Of a stretch of 60,485 nucleotides of DNA, positions 42,153-51,475 are shown in pieces; position 1 is the first letter of the stretch; each line of letters opens with the position of its first letter. A model generated the notes under the pieces. That model was not told the DNA's origin and made no database searches. It saw nothing but the letters and a program-made list of their open reading frames with translations. The position numbers and the translations under genes are program-made. The DNA comes from an uncultured Phascolarctobacterium sp. (GTDB lineage Bacteria; Bacillota; Negativicutes; Acidaminococcales; Acidaminococcaceae), in NCBI GenBank assembly GCA_900757795.1, contig CAAEPE010000054.1:1-60485 (forward strand), given 5' to 3'.

Positions 42153-43322
42153 CTACTCTTCTTTCGTAATACCTACTCGCCATAATTCTGCTGCAGTAGT
42201 TTTTGCCGCCAGTACATTGCTTACTCCGTCCGCATAAAGACTGTGCCATCCTAAGCCTGCGCCATGACTTAAAAGTGCTGCTTTGCCAGCGTTGGCACTG
42301 ATAAGCTCTCCCATATATTCGTCAATAGGCAAAAGCTCTTGTACTGCCAAACGACCATGATATCCGCTTCCACGGCAAAATGGGCAGCCTTTTCCACGCG
42401 TAAGCTGATAATTTTTACCGGCAGGCAGATTCAGATATTTCTGCTCTGTAGCTGTTGACTCATATTTCTCTGCACATTGAGGACAAATTCTGCGCACTAA
42501 ACGCTGTGCTAAAACACCGCGCAAAGCGGCAGCTAATAAATAGGGTTCTACTCCCATATCCAACAGACGTGCAATCGCTCCCACAGCGCTGTTAGTATGC
42601 AGCGTGCTCAGAACCAAATGGCCGGTCAGCGCTGCCTGCACTGCCATAGAAGCCGTTTCTTTATCACGTATTTCGCCGACCATAATAATATCTGGGTCCT
42701 GCCGTACTAAAGCCCGCAGTCCTACGGCAAAATCCAAACCAGCCTTGCGGTTAACAGCTACTTGATTAACACCGTCAAGCTTATACTCCACCGGATCCTC
42801 TATAGTCACTAAATTTAATCCCTCTTTTTGTAAAAGCTGCAAGGTAGCATACAAAGTTGTAGTTTTACCGCTACCCGTGGGTCCTGTAAGCAAAACCAAA
42901 CCGTTAGCATAGGTATACATTTTTTGGTACAAAGTAAAATTTTCTGCACTCATGCCTAAATCTGCCAAACGCCACAATCCTTGCTTTTGGTCCAATAAAC
43001 GAATGGCTAGCTTTTCTCCTTTTATCGTAGGTAAAGTAGACAAACGCAAATCAATTACACGATTTTTATAAGTCAGCTGCCAGCGTCCATCCTGAGGCAC
43101 ACGCTTTTCTGCAATATCCATACCGCTCTGCACTTTACACTGAGTAAGTAAAGTGCTATATGCACTCAACGGCAGGCGGCACAGCTCCTGCAATAAGCCG
43201 TCAATGCGCAGGCGAATACGCACCTGATTATCTAAAGGCTCTATGTGCATATCGCTGGCTCCCAATTCTACTGCCTGCTCCAAAAGTTGCTGCGCCAATC
43301 TGCCATTACTTGTCAATTCCAT
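42153..43322 (-). CDS. pilB: Short PilB/GspE-type pilus assembly ATPase
   Basis: The 389-residue protein has the complete C-terminal ATPase core: Walker A GPTGSGKTTTLYATL, VTIEDPVEYKLDGVNQ, DPDIIMVGEIRDKETA, and the tetracysteine zinc motif CPQCAEKY with CPFCRGSGYHGR. It begins at the N2 domain (ASDMHIEP, residue 20) and lacks the N1/MshEN domain, which explains the length against about 560 in standard PilB. It powers pilin polymerisation. ATG start; the ribosome site is only weakly defined. Confidence 0.9.
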   Translation of the reverse strand: MELTSNGRLAQQLLEQAVELGASDMHIEPLDNQVRIRLRIDGLLQELCRLPLSAYSTLLTQCKVQSGMDIAEKRVPQDGRWQLTYKNRVIDLRLSTLPTIKGEKLAIRLLDQKQGLWRLADLGMSAENFTLYQKMYTYANGLVLLTGPTGSGKTTTLYATLQLLQKEGLNLVTIEDPVEYKLDGVNQVAVNRKAGLDFAVGLRALVRQDPDIIMVGEIRDKETASMAVQAALTGHLVLSTLHTNSAVGAIARLLDMGVEPYLLAAALRGVLAQRLVRRICPQCAEKYESTATEQKYLNLPAGKNYQLTRGKGCPFCRGSGYHGRLAVQELLPIDEYMGELISANAGKAALLSHGAGLGWHSLYADGVSNVLAAKTTAAELWRVGITKEE

Positions 43323-43509
43323 TTGTTCACCCCTTTTGCATCACTTATATATTAAAATTACTTTCTTACCCTTTATTTTATCAGAAAATTTTATAAAAGC
43401 AAGTTATTTCTGTTTTTTCTGATTTTTCGTTATTTTGTATTGCATTTTACTTTTATCAGGTTTACAATATGATTGATGCATCAAATAAATCATAAAGGAG
43501 TTCACCAAA

Positions 43510-44577
43510 ATGTTCAGGCAAATTTCCAGCTATCTCTTATTAGTTGTTTTTTTATGCTTTAACAATAATTTACAAGCGCAAGAAACTGCGCGCAATCCTT
43601 TTCATCAGCCTGTACAACAAGCTGTAACTCAACCAAAAATTGCCTACCAAGCAACACCAATCACGCCAAATTTGCGTATCCAAACTTATCAATTAAGCTA
43701 TGCCCAAGCCAATGAGCTGCAGGAAACTCTTACACCACTTTTCCAAGGTAAAATTAGCGTTGATAAAATTACCAACAGTATTCTTCTTCAAAGTACAGAA
43801 GAAGAACACGTCAAGCTCAAGGCTATGCTGCAAAAACTAGATATAGCAACTAAACAAGTAACTCTAGAAGCAAAAATCATTGCTTTAAATCAAGAATACA
43901 GTAAAAGTCTAGGCGTAAGCTGGAATTGGGATACCGTCCCCCAGCGCAGCAATTATAATGACAACGAAAATAATTCTGATAGTAAAAATACAGATAATAA
44001 TTTCGGCGGCAGATTTAATTTTTGGCATGGCTATGCTTTTCACTTTAACGCTACGCTCAATGCACTCATAAGCAATGGTAAAGCCACAATTCTAGCTAGG
44101 CCACACATTATTACCATTCCCGGACGCGAGGCAAGTATTTTTATTGGTGACCACATTCCTGTTCAAACAGAAAAGCACGACAGCAGCGGCACTTACACGG
44201 CTACGGAATATCTTGACGCCGGTATTAAGCTGCAATATACGCCGCTAATCAGTCAAGACGGTAAAATGGTTACAGCCAAGGTACATACGGAAGTGTCAAC
44301 GCCGGTACTCATCAGCGAGCTGCGCAATTACCGCATCACCAGCCGCACAGCCGACACCAACGTGCGTATGTTCAGCGGTGAAACTTTAGTTATAGGAGGA
44401 CTAATTAACGAAGAAGAACAAAATACGCTGCAAAAAATACCTTTTTTAGGTGATTTGCCCCTTTTAGGAAATTTGTTTCGTAATCGCACGAAAAAAAGCA
44501 GCAAGGTTGAAGTAATCCTGCTGCTTACGCCCCACATCACAGAAGCTGGAGCATCCCCGGCGATTCATGCATTATAA
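43510..44577 (+). CDS. Short secretin of the PilQ/GspD family
   Basis: The 355-residue protein has a signal peptide ending around NLQAQ (residue 24). One N1-like domain follows (YQLSYAQANELQETLTPLFQ, SILLQSTEEEHVKLKAMLQKLD), then the secretin domain (VTLEAKIIALNQEYSKSLGVSW, FSGETLVIGGLINEEE, KIPFLGDLPLLGNLFRNR, EVILLLTPHI). It forms the outer-membrane pore for the pilus or DNA uptake. It is much shorter than usual PilQ (500-750) because AMIN and extra N domains are missing. AAGGAG precedes the ATG. Divergent from pilB-pilT. Confidence 0.9.
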   Translation: MFRQISSYLLLVVFLCFNNNLQAQETARNPFHQPVQQAVTQPKIAYQATPITPNLRIQTYQLSYAQANELQETLTPLFQGKISVDKITNSILLQSTEEEHVKLKAMLQKLDIATKQVTLEAKIIALNQEYSKSLGVSWNWDTVPQRSNYNDNENNSDSKNTDNNFGGRFNFWHGYAFHFNATLNALISNGKATILARPHIITIPGREASIFIGDHIPVQTEKHDSSGTYTATEYLDAGIKLQYTPLISQDGKMVTAKVHTEVSTPVLISELRNYRITSRTADTNVRMFSGETLVIGGLINEEEQNTLQKIPFLGDLPLLGNLFRNRTKKSSKVEVILLLTPHITEAGASPAIHAL

Positions 44578-44611
44578 ACGCACTGCACGCCACAATATTC
44601 AATTTTCACTG

Positions 44612-45715
44612 CTAAATTATCAGTAGATACACTATTCCGCCCAGCAAAAACAAGCCTGCAAAATTATAATACAAAAACATGCGCAAATAATTTCCTGCCT
44701 GATAAGGATGCTCTGCTACAAAAAGCTTGTAGGATATAACGCTGGCCATGGAGGCAATCAGCGTTCCCAAGCCGCCAATATTCACGCCCAAAAGCAGTGC
44801 ATCGTTTTCGTTAGTTAAGCCTGCCAACAGCATCGCCGCAGGCACGTTGCTAATAAATTGACTTGCTGCCAAGCCCGCTAAATACGTTCCTTGAGCTGTG
44901 CCTAAAAGTGATTGCTGTATATAAACTGCTAAGCTGGTGCTGCTAATGTTTCCTATAAAAATAAAAAAACCGATAAAAGTAACAAGTAAACTGTAGTCAA
45001 TTTGCACAAATAATCTGCGCCAACGAACAAGAATTGCCACTACCGTAATAGCTAAAGCCAGCGTTTTATCCAGCCAATGCAGCACTGCGCCAATATTCAG
45101 CATTAAAAGCAATAACAGCACCGCCGTCTCCAAAAGAGGCGGCTTTTTTGCGTTAGGCAGCGTTAATTGCAGCTTAACATCTTCGCCGCGCCATATTAAA
45201 ATACCCAAAAATATTATGGATAACAAGCCCGGCAACGCCATTACTGAAAAAAATTTTGACGCTGTATAACCATAATGAGCATAAAGAAAAAGATTCTGCG
45301 GATTTCCCGGCGGTGTCACCATGGAGCCTAAATTAGCCGCCAAGGTCTGCAAAATTATCACCCGCGCCATATCCCGCTGCAGCTGCTTGCCAACAATCAA
45401 CGCTAAAGGCACAAAGGTAATAAGCGCAACGTCATTAGTCACAAACATAGATGAGATGTAGGTAACACTTATCAAGGCTAGCACTACTCCCCGCCAGCTG
45501 TTGCAGCAATGCAAAAGCTCCAGTGCCAACCAATCAAGAAAATGTGCGTTTTTTAATCCGGCGACTACCAGCATCAGACTAAAAAGTATACTCAGCACAG
45601 CGAAATCTATAGAATCCAAACTAGGCGTCTGCCACAGACTGGAAATTACAGCTAAAACAATAGCTGTACACAGCACTGTTTCACGCTTACAAAATTTTTT
45701 TAGTTTTATCAACAC
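44612..45715 (-). CDS. ArsB/NhaD/SLC13-like anion transporter
   Basis: The 367-residue membrane protein has about ten hydrophobic segments. It matches the ion-transporter superfamily by SSMFVTNDVALITFVPLAL and NLGSMVTPPGNPQNLFLY, and later by the repeat-like SQFISNVPAAMLLAGL and GVNIGGLGTLIASMAS. The two halves are internally related, as in this family. The substrate (arsenite, citrate, sodium or other) is undetermined. The start is a GTG at 45715 or the next codon, a TTG with AAGGA six bases upstream; both lie next to the comF stop. Confidence 0.85.
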   Translation of the reverse strand: MLIKLKKFCKRETVLCTAIVLAVISSLWQTPSLDSIDFAVLSILFSLMLVVAGLKNAHFLDWLALELLHCCNSWRGVVLALISVTYISSMFVTNDVALITFVPLALIVGKQLQRDMARVIILQTLAANLGSMVTPPGNPQNLFLYAHYGYTASKFFSVMALPGLLSIIFLGILIWRGEDVKLQLTLPNAKKPPLLETAVLLLLLMLNIGAVLHWLDKTLALAITVVAILVRWRRLFVQIDYSLLVTFIGFFIFIGNISSTSLAVYIQQSLLGTAQGTYLAGLAASQFISNVPAAMLLAGLTNENDALLLGVNIGGLGTLIASMASVISYKLFVAEHPYQAGNYLRMFLYYNFAGLFLLGGIVYLLII

Positions 45716-46455
45716 TTATCCTTCACTTCCCAATTATCGCTGGAGGCAGTAAACGCCAAACTATGCACCTCTTTAGCTCCATTTTGCAGCAGCACCCTTG
45801 CCGCTTCAGCCATAGTGCTGCCCGTAGTATAAATATCGTCGCACAAAAGTATCTTTTTCCCTTGCACTTTGGCTTTAGGATAAAGTGCAAAGCAACCAGT
45901 CAATTCTGTGCGCCGTTCCAAAGGCTGCAATTCAAAAAGCGGTGCCGTATGACGCACGCGTAATAAAATATTATTGCTGTATTCGCCGCCTCGTTGATCC
46001 AAAAGCGGAGCAAAAATTTCTTCCGGCACATCAAAGCCGCGCTGCTGCCTGCGCTCCAAGCTGGCAGGTATACAAGTAATAATATCGTACTGACCAAGCC
46101 AGCGCAATTTAGCACCGGGTAAAGCGCTTTCCGCCTGTTCTCTTAATAATGGCAGTAAGGTGCTGTCGCCGGTAAATTTTATTTTATGCAGTGCATCCTT
46201 CAAAACGCCGTCGTATTTATATAGCAGCATAACGCTGCTCAAAACATCCTGCGGCATAGGCTCTGCCTGTCCCGCTAGAAATTCTTCTCTCGGCGTAAAA
46301 CGTTCGTATTTTTGCAGCAAAAAGCTTTTGCGGCAGGTATCACATAAATACGCCGTGTCTATAACCTCGCCGCAGACGGCGCAGCGACGCGGAAAAATTA
46401 ACTCCTTGACTACTTGGGTATAATAAGCTATTTCCCGCAAATAATTTTTCAGCAT
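45709..46455 (-). CDS. comF: ComF-family phosphoribosyltransferase-like competence protein
   Basis: The 248-residue protein has an N-terminal zinc finger CAVCGEVIDTAYLCDTC and the C-terminal phosphoribosyltransferase fold with ILLCDDIYTTGSTMAEAA. ComF is needed for uptake of transforming DNA, probably at the cytoplasmic step. Its ATG (46455) overlaps the recD2 stop (TGATG), with AGGAGG seven bases upstream. Nearness to pilus genes supports a competence role. Confidence 0.92.
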   Translation of the reverse strand: MLKNYLREIAYYTQVVKELIFPRRCAVCGEVIDTAYLCDTCRKSFLLQKYERFTPREEFLAGQAEPMPQDVLSSVMLLYKYDGVLKDALHKIKFTGDSTLLPLLREQAESALPGAKLRWLGQYDIITCIPASLERRQQRGFDVPEEIFAPLLDQRGGEYSNNILLRVRHTAPLFELQPLERRTELTGCFALYPKAKVQGKKILLCDDIYTTGSTMAEAARVLLQNGAKEVHSLAFTASSDNWEVKDKC

Positions 46456-48620
46456 CAAAAGACCTCCTGATTTTCCTGCAATCTTTCTGCCAATAAACTA
46501 TGACGACGTCTAGTGCGATCATTTTCCACAGCCGTCAAAACTGCTCGCTTACTGCCGACAACTAAAACCTTTTGCTTAGCGCGAGTTACCGCAGTGTAAA
46601 GAAGATTACGCTGCAGCATAATATAGTGACTTGACACCATCAGTAAAATTACATAGGGATATTCGCTGCCCTGGGATTTATGCACGCTCATGGCGTAAGC
46701 CAGCTGTAATTCCTCACATTCGCCCTCACTGTAAGCAACAAAATCACCTTCGGCACGTTCAGGATAATCTACGGTAATGGTTTTGCCTTCAATTTTGCAG
46801 ATACGGCCGATGTCGCCGTTAAAAACGTCCTTTTCATAATTATTGCGTATCTGCATGATTTTATCGCCCTCACGCAATACGCTGCCAGCAATATTTATTT
46901 CAGATTTTTTCGCGCTAGGCGGATTAATATACTGCTGTAAAATTTTATTCAAATTTTGCACACCGCAAGGGCCCTTATGCATGGGCGACAAAACCTGCAC
47001 CTTGCGCCAATCGCCGTCCATGGTCATTTCTGCATATGTACGTGCCACAAATTCCGCAGCAATTTGCTCATCGCTAAATTCCTGCAACGCAAATTCACTG
47101 TTTACGCCCGCAATAAACTCCGGCATCTGTCCGTGATTGATTCTATGCGCATTAAGCACAATAGGACTTACTTCTGCCTGACGAAAAACGTTCTCTAGCC
47201 GCACTACAGGCATTTTTCCGGAACGAATTATATCCTTAAGCACCGACCCGGCGCCAACGGACGGCAGCTGATCCACGTCGCCGACAAAAATTAAGCGGCA
47301 GCCGCCGGGAACAGCCTTTAATAAATGATACGTTAAATTTATATCCAGCATGGAAGCTTCATCTATAATAATAGCCTCTGCATCCAGTGGCTCCTCATCA
47401 TCTTTACCAAAGCATAAACCGTCGCCGGTCGGCTGATACTCTAATAAACGATGCACAGTCAGCGCCGGATGTCCTGCCGAATCTGCCAGTCTGCGTGCCG
47501 CACGACCGGTAGGCGCAGCCAAAAGAATGCGGCAGCCTGCTTTTTCTAATACATTTAAAATTCCTTTTACTACCGTTGTCTTACCAGTGCCTGGCCCGCC
47601 GGTCAAAACGAAAACACCGTGCTCTAAGCTGGAATAAATCGCCTGTCTTTGGGCTTCTGCCAACTTAATGCCAGCCTCGCGTTCCCACGCCGCAATAACC
47701 GTATCAGCGTTCACCCGCGTAATTGGTTTCGCTTGATCGCGTAAATACAATAACCTTCTAGCCGTCTGCACCTCGGCGCGATAAAGATATTCAGGATAAA
47801 TAAAACGCACGCCGCCCACATCTTCCAAACGCAGACGGTCATTGTCCAAAAGCTCGTTGAAAACCTGCTGCACAGCTTCTCTATCCACTACTAAAACGCG
47901 AGCCGTTTCCCGCACCAAAAGTTCTTCCGGCACGCAGGTATGCCCTGCTCCGGCAGCCGACGTCAAAGCGTAGCTGATTCCTGCAACTAAACGTTCCTTA
48001 CAGTCATGTTCCAAGCCCATAGCCATGGCAATTCTGTCGGCAGTTTTAAAGCCAATACCTTCGATATCGTTCACCAAGCTGTAAGGATTTTCTTTCAAAC
48101 GAGTTATCGCCGTATTTCCGTAAACGGCCTGTAATTTTGCTGCATAACCGCTGCTTACACCGTTGGCTTCTAAAAAAATCATCAATTCTCGCAAGCCGGA
48201 TAAAGCTTGGTATTTTTCCGCAATAACCGCCGCTTTTTTCGCGCTGATGCCTTTGACCTTTGCCAGTCTTTCAGGATATTGCTCTAAAACTGTTAACGTA
48301 TCCGCGCCAAACATTTCTACAATACGCGCAGCCATTACCGCGCCAATGCCTGGCAAAGCTCCCGAAGCCAAAAAACGCTCTATGCCTGCCGCAGAAGTTG
48401 GCTTGACTACCTGCAAAAAAGCAGCATTAAACTGCTGCCCAAAACGGGCATGCTCCACCCAGTCGCCCTCCGCGCTGATTTGCTCGCCCATATAAGGCGC
48501 AGAACCGTGATAAACCACCGTAAATTTGCCTAATTTTTTATTTTCTACGCGCAGTACGCTGTACATACCGTCATCACTTTGAAAAACAATATCAGCTATA
48601 ATCCCTTCCAGCTTTTCCAT
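46455..48620 (-). CDS. recD2: RecD2-type ATP-dependent DNA helicase
   Basis: The 721-residue protein has an N-terminal OB-like domain, helix-hairpin-helix repeats (GIERFLASGALPGIGAVMAARI, KVKGISAKKAA), Walker A TGGPGTGKTTVVKGI (about residue 345), IIDEASMLD and the C-terminal UvrD-like motif AMSVHKSQGSEYPYVILL with TAVTRAKQKVLVVG. This is the RecBC-independent RecD2 of Firmicutes. It likely handles DNA repair or recombination of incoming DNA together with ComF. Confidence 0.94.
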   Translation of the reverse strand: MEKLEGIIADIVFQSDDGMYSVLRVENKKLGKFTVVYHGSAPYMGEQISAEGDWVEHARFGQQFNAAFLQVVKPTSAAGIERFLASGALPGIGAVMAARIVEMFGADTLTVLEQYPERLAKVKGISAKKAAVIAEKYQALSGLRELMIFLEANGVSSGYAAKLQAVYGNTAITRLKENPYSLVNDIEGIGFKTADRIAMAMGLEHDCKERLVAGISYALTSAAGAGHTCVPEELLVRETARVLVVDREAVQQVFNELLDNDRLRLEDVGGVRFIYPEYLYRAEVQTARRLLYLRDQAKPITRVNADTVIAAWEREAGIKLAEAQRQAIYSSLEHGVFVLTGGPGTGKTTVVKGILNVLEKAGCRILLAAPTGRAARRLADSAGHPALTVHRLLEYQPTGDGLCFGKDDEEPLDAEAIIIDEASMLDINLTYHLLKAVPGGCRLIFVGDVDQLPSVGAGSVLKDIIRSGKMPVVRLENVFRQAEVSPIVLNAHRINHGQMPEFIAGVNSEFALQEFSDEQIAAEFVARTYAEMTMDGDWRKVQVLSPMHKGPCGVQNLNKILQQYINPPSAKKSEINIAGSVLREGDKIMQIRNNYEKDVFNGDIGRICKIEGKTITVDYPERAEGDFVAYSEGECEELQLAYAMSVHKSQGSEYPYVILLMVSSHYIMLQRNLLYTAVTRAKQKVLVVGSKRAVLTAVENDRTRRRHSLLAERLQENQEVF

Positions 48621-48718
48621 AGCTTCACCACCAAAATATTTTTAGCTCTATGCGAAAGTGTGTTTCATAATTATGTTTATATTATAGCATGAAAAGCCTT
48701 TCTGCGGGAGTATTTCCC

Positions 48719-48747
48719 TTTACAAGAGTTATTATTTTCGCTATAAT
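48719..48747 (+). promoter_or_regulatory. Promoter of the SpeD-like gene
   Basis: TTTACA (48719-48724), 17-bp spacer and TATAAT (48742-48747) give a near-consensus promoter about 75 bases upstream of the GTG start. The 204-bp gap between recD2 and this gene holds this promoter and a TATAAT for the divergent recD2; nothing else was recognised. Confidence 0.65.
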
Positions 48748-48824
48748 AAAATATATAACTAATTTTTCTTACTGCATGACAAGAAAACAACAGTAAGCTT
48801 TATTATTATTTCAGGGGTGTAATT

Positions 48825-49307
48825 GTGAAACAAAAAAATTTTATCGGCAAATTGATTGCCATTGATATGTATAACTGCAACACGGAAGAAATCACTAGTC
48901 CCGTTACCGCCGAAGAACTGCTGCGCCAAGGCTGTGATGAATTTTCTCTGAATTGCCAACAAATTATTTGCTGTCAGGACGACTGTCAAGATGAATATTC
49001 CCTCTTTGCCATCTGTAAGCAAGGACATGTAACATTGCACGTTTACCCCAAAATGGGCTTTATGACGGTAGATATTTTCAGCTGCTTTAAGGAAGCGGAA
49101 CCGGCAGCTTTCGCCAGCTATCTGCGTTTAGCCTTTGACGCTGACAAATCAAAAATTACTCTTTTAGACCGCGGTGATTTTGGCTGCCAAAACGATATGA
49201 AGCCTACTCGTCGTTCCAAAATTAAATTTATTCGCCGCACTAAAAACGTAACACAGAACGTCAGCGATAGACTTAAAAAAATGATGATGAAGCCTCGTTC
49301 TTTGTAA
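48825..49307 (+). CDS. SpeD-like protein without the pyruvoyl-forming serine
   Basis: The 160-residue protein aligns with bacterial S-adenosylmethionine decarboxylase: IAIDMYNC at the start, GHVTLHVYPKMGFMTVDIFSC at residues 67-87. The invariant ESH of SpeD, whose serine becomes the pyruvoyl group after self-cleavage, reads QGH here (Gly67, codon GGA at 49023-49025). His72 and Cys87 match conserved catalytic residues. A basic tail of about 30 residues is extra. It probably cannot decarboxylate SAM by the normal mechanism. GTG start with AGGGGTG upstream. No spermidine synthase gene is nearby. Confidence 0.83.
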   Translation: MKQKNFIGKLIAIDMYNCNTEEITSPVTAEELLRQGCDEFSLNCQQIICCQDDCQDEYSLFAICKQGHVTLHVYPKMGFMTVDIFSCFKEAEPAAFASYLRLAFDADKSKITLLDRGDFGCQNDMKPTRRSKIKFIRRTKNVTQNVSDRLKKMMMKPRSL

Positions 49308-49321
49308 CTAACGTATAACGC

Positions 49322-49350
49322 AAGCTGCCAGAATCTTGGCAGCTTTTTTC
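49322..49350 (+). terminator. Terminator after the SpeD-like gene
   Basis: AAGCTGCCA (49322-49330) pairs with TGGCAGCTT (49337-49345) and is followed by a T-run. The next gene starts 27 bases later and probably has partly separate expression. Confidence 0.85.
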
Positions 49351-49376
49351 TATCAACCTTTAGGGAGGACTCTGAC

Positions 49377-50072
49377 ATGAAATATCTTATGTGGGATGTG
49401 GACGGTACGCTGGTACTCACAGGCGGAGCTGGTAAGGATGCTATGGTTAAGGTCATCAAAGATTATTATTTTCTTGATGCTTTTGATTTTACTCACAGTC
49501 TGGCAGGCCGCACTGATTCTGACATTATTAAATCTACAGTCACCCGCCTACGCGGACGCTGCAGCAGCGCGGAAGCCGCCGGGCTGTTAATTCGCTATCA
49601 CATGGAGCTGCCTAAACAACTACCGCTGCACCAAGGCAAAATTATGAAAAACGTAGAAAAAACCTTGGCTTATTTTAACCAACCTAATAGTCAATATCTT
49701 AACTGCCTGCTTACAGGCAATACCCGCAGCGGCGCGCAGTCCAAACTGGCTTATTACGGACTGGATAAATATTTTTCCTTTGACCACAGCGTTTTCGGCG
49801 AGGTAAGCGAAAACCGCGAAGAACTGGCTCGCATTGCTTTTTCGCGTTTTTATCTCATGCACGAACAAAATTTTTCGTCTGAGCAAATGATTTTCATTGG
49901 CGATACGCCGAACGATGCTAAATGTGCTAAAGCAATCAACGCCCGTTGCCTAATTGTTTTAGACGGCTCCAGCTGTAAACGCGAGGACTTTGCCAAAGCT
50001 CAACCTTGGAAAATAATCGATGCGCTTCCCGATGACCCACGAGATTTAGAAAAGCTTTTCGAAGAAGATTAA
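49377..50072 (+). CDS. HAD-superfamily phosphatase
   Basis: The 231-residue protein has HAD motif I WDVDGTLV (residues 6-13), motif II CLLTGNT, a conserved lysine region and motif III FIGDTPNDAKCAKA. An alpha-helical cap lies between motifs I and II, as in phosphoglycolate phosphatase-like enzymes. The substrate is not predictable. AGGGAGG precedes the ATG. Confidence 0.88.
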   Translation: MKYLMWDVDGTLVLTGGAGKDAMVKVIKDYYFLDAFDFTHSLAGRTDSDIIKSTVTRLRGRCSSAEAAGLLIRYHMELPKQLPLHQGKIMKNVEKTLAYFNQPNSQYLNCLLTGNTRSGAQSKLAYYGLDKYFSFDHSVFGEVSENREELARIAFSRFYLMHEQNFSSEQMIFIGDTPNDAKCAKAINARCLIVLDGSSCKREDFAKAQPWKIIDALPDDPRDLEKLFEED

Positions 50073-50091
50073 GTAAGAAAGCAGGTAACAC

Positions 50092-50853
50092 ATGCAATTT
50101 AAGAAAATAATCCTTACTTTTACCTTAGCAGCTGCCATGCAGCTTTTACTAACTGCTAGTGTCACTGCTTACAGCAATAGTGATTTAGCTACCGTACAAA
50201 ACGGTGCTGACTGCCCAGGCGGAGATCTTTCGGGAGCCGACCTTTCCGGCTTCAATCTTTCCGGCCGCGACTTTTCCGGAGCAGATTTTACGCAAGCCCG
50301 TTTAGACGGCACCAATTTAGATGGAGCCAAGCTGCACAGCGCTAATTTTCATAATGCTATTTTGCACCGTTCCAGCCTGCGCAATGCTGATTTAAGCAAC
50401 GCAGATTTAGGCTATGCTCAAGCTACAAATGCAGATTTTACTAAAGCAAAATTAGTCAGTGCCCAGCTATATCGCTCGCAGCTGCAAGGCAGCAAGCTTT
50501 TAAATTCCAATTTACAATACAGCCAAATGCAGGAAGCGGTTTTAGATAATGTTCAGGCTGATTATGCTGATTTTAGCTATGCCAATTTGCCTTACAGCTG
50601 GCTGCGCAGCGCCAGTTTGCCCAATGCCTGCTTCTACGGCGCCAATATGTACAGCACGCATTTGCAAAAATCCGACTTAACTGCTGCTGATCTGCGCAGC
50701 ACTAAGCTTGGTTACAGCGATTTGCAAAAAACTAAACTTAATAAAACCATGTTTGATAAAGCAATTTTAGAGCACGCCGATTTACGCGGAGCAGAAATGG
50801 AATATACCCAATTCGGCACAGCCTTTAAAGATAATGCTAAAATTGATAAATAA
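50092..50853 (+). CDS. Exported pentapeptide-repeat protein
   Basis: The 253-residue protein has a signal peptide (hydrophobic core about residues 7-22). About 30 pentapeptide units of the A(D/N)LxX type follow (GADLSGFNLSGRDFSGADF, then ANLDGAKLHSANFHNA), forming a right-handed beta helix in the periplasm or on the surface. Function unknown. It lies 19 bases after the HAD gene and ends at a strong terminator. Confidence 0.88.
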   Translation: MQFKKIILTFTLAAAMQLLLTASVTAYSNSDLATVQNGADCPGGDLSGADLSGFNLSGRDFSGADFTQARLDGTNLDGAKLHSANFHNAILHRSSLRNADLSNADLGYAQATNADFTKAKLVSAQLYRSQLQGSKLLNSNLQYSQMQEAVLDNVQADYADFSYANLPYSWLRSASLPNACFYGANMYSTHLQKSDLTAADLRSTKLGYSDLQKTKLNKTMFDKAILEHADLRGAEMEYTQFGTAFKDNAKIDK

Positions 50854-50892
50854 GCTTCAATAGCAAAACTAATTTCATACAAAAATTTTTCT

Positions 50893-50929
50893 TACGCAAT
50901 GGATTATACATCTATTGCGTATTTTTTAT
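50893..50929 (+). terminator. Terminator after the pentapeptide-repeat gene
   Basis: TACGCAAT (50893-50900) pairs with ATTGCGTA (50914-50921), followed by TTTTTTATT on the plus strand. It touches the 3' end of the convergent PilO-like gene. Confidence 0.8.
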
Positions 50930-51474
50930 TCTCTAGCCGCAAATATGCCTTGCAGCAGCAAACCAGCGCAAATATTTCCGTCCGCCTGCCCTCTTAGCTC
51001 AACTTTTTGCACTGTTAAAGGCAGCTTTTCTATTTGCTTAAGCCAACGCAGTAAAGCAAAATAATTTCCTGTCACCTCCATTTTAATTACCGCCTTATTT
51101 TTATCTTCGGACAGACATTGCAGCTGCTGAATGACTAAATTCTGTTTTTGCGCCAGCCTTTGCAACTTGTTCTGTGCCTGATTACTGTCAGTTAATTGCC
51201 ATAAGCTTTGCTGTAAGTCGGCAAGCTCTTGGTATTTTTGCTTTTCATAAGCGGCATAATCAACGTGCTTATTAGCAAAATCAGTAACCTTTGCCAAAAT
51301 TTCTGCTTGTTCTTGCCGCTTAGCCAACAACAACGTAATTTCCGTGTAGGCTGGCAGCGCCGCACGAAAAATTATCGTTAAGACTATTGACAATCCTGCC
51401 AACCAAGCTAAGGCATTGCCAATAAATTTTCGCTTATGGCGCAGATTTTCTAAGATTTTTTGCGTACTTTCCAT
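50926..51474 (-). CDS. PilO/GspM-like pilus inner-membrane protein
   Basis: The 182-residue protein has a short cytoplasmic N-terminus, one transmembrane segment (about residues 15-37), a long coiled-coil region and a small periplasmic ferredoxin-like domain with KMEVTGNYFALLRWLKQIEKLPL, the characteristic PilO pattern. It works with PilM/N to align the secretin and the motor. It begins two bases after the upstream PilM/N-like gene. Confidence 0.78.
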   Translation of the reverse strand: MESTQKILENLRHKRKFIGNALAWLAGLSIVLTIIFRAALPAYTEITLLLAKRQEQAEILAKVTDFANKHVDYAAYEKQKYQELADLQQSLWQLTDSNQAQNKLQRLAQKQNLVIQQLQCLSEDKNKAVIKMEVTGNYFALLRWLKQIEKLPLTVQKVELRGQADGNICAGLLLQGIFAARE

Positions 51475-51475
51475 C

